A program made the translations under genes and the position numbers. This document shows positions 5,865-7,403 of a stretch of 7,403 nt of DNA, in pieces. How positions within the stretch are numbered: the stretch's first letter is position 1; the number at the start of each line of letters is the position of its first letter. A model generated the notes under the pieces. It made no database searches. It had not been told where the DNA came from and worked only from the letters and a program-made list of their open reading frames with translations. This DNA is from Nitrososphaerales archaeon TH1177 (GTDB lineage: Archaea > Thermoproteota > Nitrososphaeria > Nitrososphaerales > Nitrososphaeraceae): NCBI GenBank assembly GCA_014523515.1, contig JAATVJ010000027.1:1-7403 (forward strand), read 5' to 3'.

Positions 5865-6680
5865 TTATCTAGCAATTGTTGTATTTTTATGTTCATTTTT
5901 TTTCTCTTTTACAAAAAAGTCATAGGCTTCTTTAACGGAAAAATTTTCATGAACTATAGATCTAACCGCTTTTATCATTGCGACAGGATATTCTGATTGC
6001 CAAATATTTCTGCCCATGTCTACACCTGCTGCGCCTTCTGTTATTGCATTAAAAGTTAATTCTAATACATCAATGTCCTTTTCCAATTTTTTTCCACCTG
6101 CAATAATCACGGGAACAGGACATCCTTCGACTACCTTTTCAAAATTTTCACAATAATATGTCTTTACAAGATGTGCTCCTAGTTCGCCTGCAATTCTGCA
6201 TGCTAAACCTAAATAACGTGAATCTCTAACCATCTCTTTTCCCACAGCAGTTACAGCAAGAACGGGGATACCATATTTTTCACCATGATCAACCAATGAT
6301 GCCAGATTAGCTAATGTTTGATGCTCATATTTAGAGCCAACAAAAATAGATAATGCCAGACAAGATGCATTCAACTTAATTGCATCTTCAATTGACGTGG
6401 TAATTGTCTCTTTTGACAAATCTTCTCCAACTATACTAGTTGCTCCTGATACTCTTAGAACGATTGGCACATTAGTACTAGGATTTACTGATGTACGTAA
6501 AACTCCTCTGGTTAGCATAAGTGAATCTGCAAATGGAAGTAATGGTTTTATAGTTCTTTGAGGAACTTCTAGTTTTTCAGTAGGTCCTAGAAAATAGCCA
6601 TGATCTACAGCAAGCATCACACATCTTCCATCATCTGGTTTTATTATTCTTGAGTATCTATTTTTCATTCCCCAGTCCAT
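5865..6680 (-). CDS. lsrF: LsrF-like class I aldolase/thiolase (DhnA family)
   Basis: This 271-residue TIM barrel belongs to the DeoC/FbaB/LsrF Schiff-base aldolases and resembles bacterial LsrF along nearly its whole length. Shared features are DWGM at the start, VMLAVDHGYFLGPT (21-34), LTRGVLR (56-62), the RVSGATSI block (76-83), VGSKYEHQ (114-121), AVTAVGKEMVRDSRY (142-156), KTYY with the presumed Schiff-base Lys173, VIIAGGKK (191-198), and DMGRNIWQSEYPVAM (221-235). In enterobacteria LsrF cleaves 3-hydroxy-5-phosphonooxypentane-2,4-dione, from phospho-AI-2, in a CoA-dependent reaction. Here no lsr transport or kinase genes are visible, so the substrate is unknown and may be another phosphosugar. 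The start is set at 6680 because DWGM is conserved; no ribosome site precedes it, and a second ATG lies at codon 5. LsrF has about 20 more N-terminal residues, absent here. It follows the dehydrogenase gene by 53 nt on the same strand. Archaeal ADH synthase (AroA') and FBP aldolase are more distant alternatives. Confidence 0.85.
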   Translation of the reverse strand: MDWGMKNRYSRIIKPDDGRCVMLAVDHGYFLGPTEKLEVPQRTIKPLLPFADSLMLTRGVLRTSVNPSTNVPIVLRVSGATSIVGEDLSKETITTSIEDAIKLNASCLALSIFVGSKYEHQTLANLASLVDHGEKYGIPVLAVTAVGKEMVRDSRYLGLACRIAGELGAHLVKTYYCENFEKVVEGCPVPVIIAGGKKLEKDIDVLELTFNAITEGAAGVDMGRNIWQSEYPVAMIKAVRSIVHENFSVKEAYDFFVKEKKNEHKNTTIAR

Positions 6681-6710
6681 AAATTATTTTACCAGAAAAT
6701 GAATAATTTC

Positions 6711-6724
6711 TTAAACTATTTATG
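6711..6724 (-). promoter_or_regulatory. Possible TATA element for the aldolase gene
   Basis: On the - strand CATAAATAGTTTAA (6724 to 6711) is centred about 37 nt upstream of the aldolase ATG and would give a leader of roughly 10 nt. It lies in the 53-nt gap after the dehydrogenase stop, so the aldolase may have its own start as well as read-through. AT-richness makes this weak. Confidence 0.25.
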
Positions 6725-6733
6725 TTTTTTTTG

Positions 6734-7403
6734 TTATTGATCTTGTGTAGTAATAATTACTTTCATACAATCTTTTGCTTCAAATGCACAGAATAATGCA
6801 TCAGAAGAAGACTCTAGCCTAAATTTATGTGTGATAAGAAAATCTAAATTAATTCTTTTTTCAGAAAGTAATTTTAATGCTTGATTAGTTTCTACCTCAG
6901 AAGCAGCATAGCTAGGGACAATAGAAAATTCGTTGGAATATAATTTACTGATGTCCAAAGGAAATTGTGAATCTTTTGGTGGTACACCAAACAAAACGAT
7001 TTGGCCACCCTTTCTAGTAATTTCAAAAGCATTAGATAATGCTATCAAGCTACTTGTTGCAACTATTGATATATCTACACCTCTGTTGTTCGTATTATCT
7101 TTAATAATTTGAGAAAAGTCTTCAGTTTGTGGGTTGATAATTATTACATCTGAATTATATTTTTTACAAAATTTTAATCTAAAATCATTTATGTCTAAAA
7201 TAAAAATCTTTCCTGCTCCATATATTCTAATTAAATTTATTAACATCAGACCTGCTGGTCCCCCTCCAAAAATAATAAAATCATCACCTTTTTGAAATTC
7301 GATTTTATTAAGTGCTCTTATACAACATGCTAAAGGCTCTATTAAAGATGCTTGCTCAAAACTTAAATTATCTGGTAATTTTAATACACCGCCATGTGAA
7401 ACA
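6734..7403 (-). CDS. Zinc-dependent medium-chain alcohol/polyol dehydrogenase, C-terminal part (partial)
   Basis: The frame is open to the window edge, so the true start lies beyond 7403; the ATG at 7246 is internal because coding similarity continues upstream of it. The visible 222 residues begin shortly before LPDNLSFEQASLIEPLACC, the conserved stretch whose Glu-Pro lies near the catalytic zinc in sorbitol and threonine dehydrogenases. The Rossmann domain follows, with IIFGGGPAGLM (43-53 of the visible part). Asp70, at the end of the second strand (IFILDIND), predicts NAD+ over NADP+. GVDISIVATSS and the GGQIVLFGVPP strand match the family, and the C-terminus returns to the catalytic domain at THKFRLESSSDAL. 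The GroES-like domain with the Cys/His zinc ligands and the structural-zinc cysteines is outside the window, so zinc dependence is inferred. It probably oxidises a secondary alcohol of a polyol, sugar or hydroxy-amino acid. The neighbouring LsrF-like aldolase suggests a shared catabolic route. Substrate unknown. Confidence 0.88.
   Translation of the reverse strand, partial: VSHGGVLKLPDNLSFEQASLIEPLACCIRALNKIEFQKGDDFIIFGGGPAGLMLINLIRIYGAGKIFILDINDFRLKFCKKYNSDVIIINPQTEDFSQIIKDNTNNRGVDISIVATSSLIALSNAFEITRKGGQIVLFGVPPKDSQFPLDISKLYSNEFSIVPSYAASEVETNQALKLLSEKRINLDFLITHKFRLESSSDALFCAFEAKDCMKVIITTQDQ

Noticed and set aside
6724..6732. T-rich run after the dehydrogenase stop as a terminator
   Set aside because: It is T-rich on the + strand, which makes it A-rich in the direction the dehydrogenase and aldolase genes are transcribed, so it cannot be an oligo-T terminator for them.
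6734..7246. ATG at 7246 as the true start of the dehydrogenase
   Set aside because: The same frame continues upstream with the conserved EPLACC segment and the first half of the Rossmann glycine motif, so the ATG is internal and the gene is cut by the window edge.

Overview
The window is strongly AT-rich, with short intergenic regions in the metabolic clusters and one long decayed spacer. The gene set points to an archaeon, most likely an ammonia-oxidising thaumarchaeon (Nitrososphaerota, possibly of the Nitrososphaera/Nitrosocosmicus type). It combines a compact methylmalonyl-CoA epimerase, a leaderless-looking start with an archaeal TATA box about 30 nt ahead of the ATG, archaeal-style LeuA and LeuB, and oligo-T rather than hairpin termination. 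The lineage is inferred from gene style; there is no rRNA or marker gene to settle it.

Layout from left to right. (1) The last 62 codons of a LeuB/isocitrate-dehydrogenase-family gene run in on the + strand (2-190). (2) Methylmalonyl-CoA epimerase lies convergent to it on the - strand (288-683). (3) About 1.1 kb (684-1822) holds no intact gene. It contains a near-perfect 26-bp palindrome (866-891), a badly decayed IS630-type transposase (about 1101-1591, + strand) and, directly after it, the decayed C-terminus of a PHP-domain protein of the DNA polymerase X type (1603-1806, + strand). (4) A - strand branched-chain amino acid operon follows in the order ilvB (3907-5595), ilvN (3367-3897), leuA (1823-3367). 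ilvB and ilvN are 9 nt apart, and ilvN and leuA overlap by one base. (5) A - strand pair follows: the C-terminal two thirds of a zinc-type medium-chain alcohol dehydrogenase (6734-7403, running off the window) and a class I DhnA-family aldolase very close to bacterial LsrF (5865-6680).

How the genes work together. IlvB and IlvN form acetohydroxyacid synthase, the entry to valine, leucine and isoleucine. LeuA condenses acetyl-CoA with 2-oxoisovalerate (or pyruvate, if it is a citramalate synthase), and the LeuB-family dehydrogenase performs a later oxidative decarboxylation. IlvC, IlvD, IlvE and LeuCD are not in the window. The epimerase belongs to propionyl/methylmalonyl-CoA metabolism, which in thaumarchaea is the 3-hydroxypropionate/4-hydroxybutyrate carbon fixation cycle. 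The dehydrogenase-aldolase pair looks like a small catabolic module for a sugar, polyol or phosphosugar whose substrate cannot be read from sequence.

The least ordinary parts are the transposase/PHP gene graveyard between leuA and the epimerase, and the LsrF-like aldolase paired with a dehydrogenase. I found no clear new defence or mobile system, CRISPR array, tRNA or rRNA.
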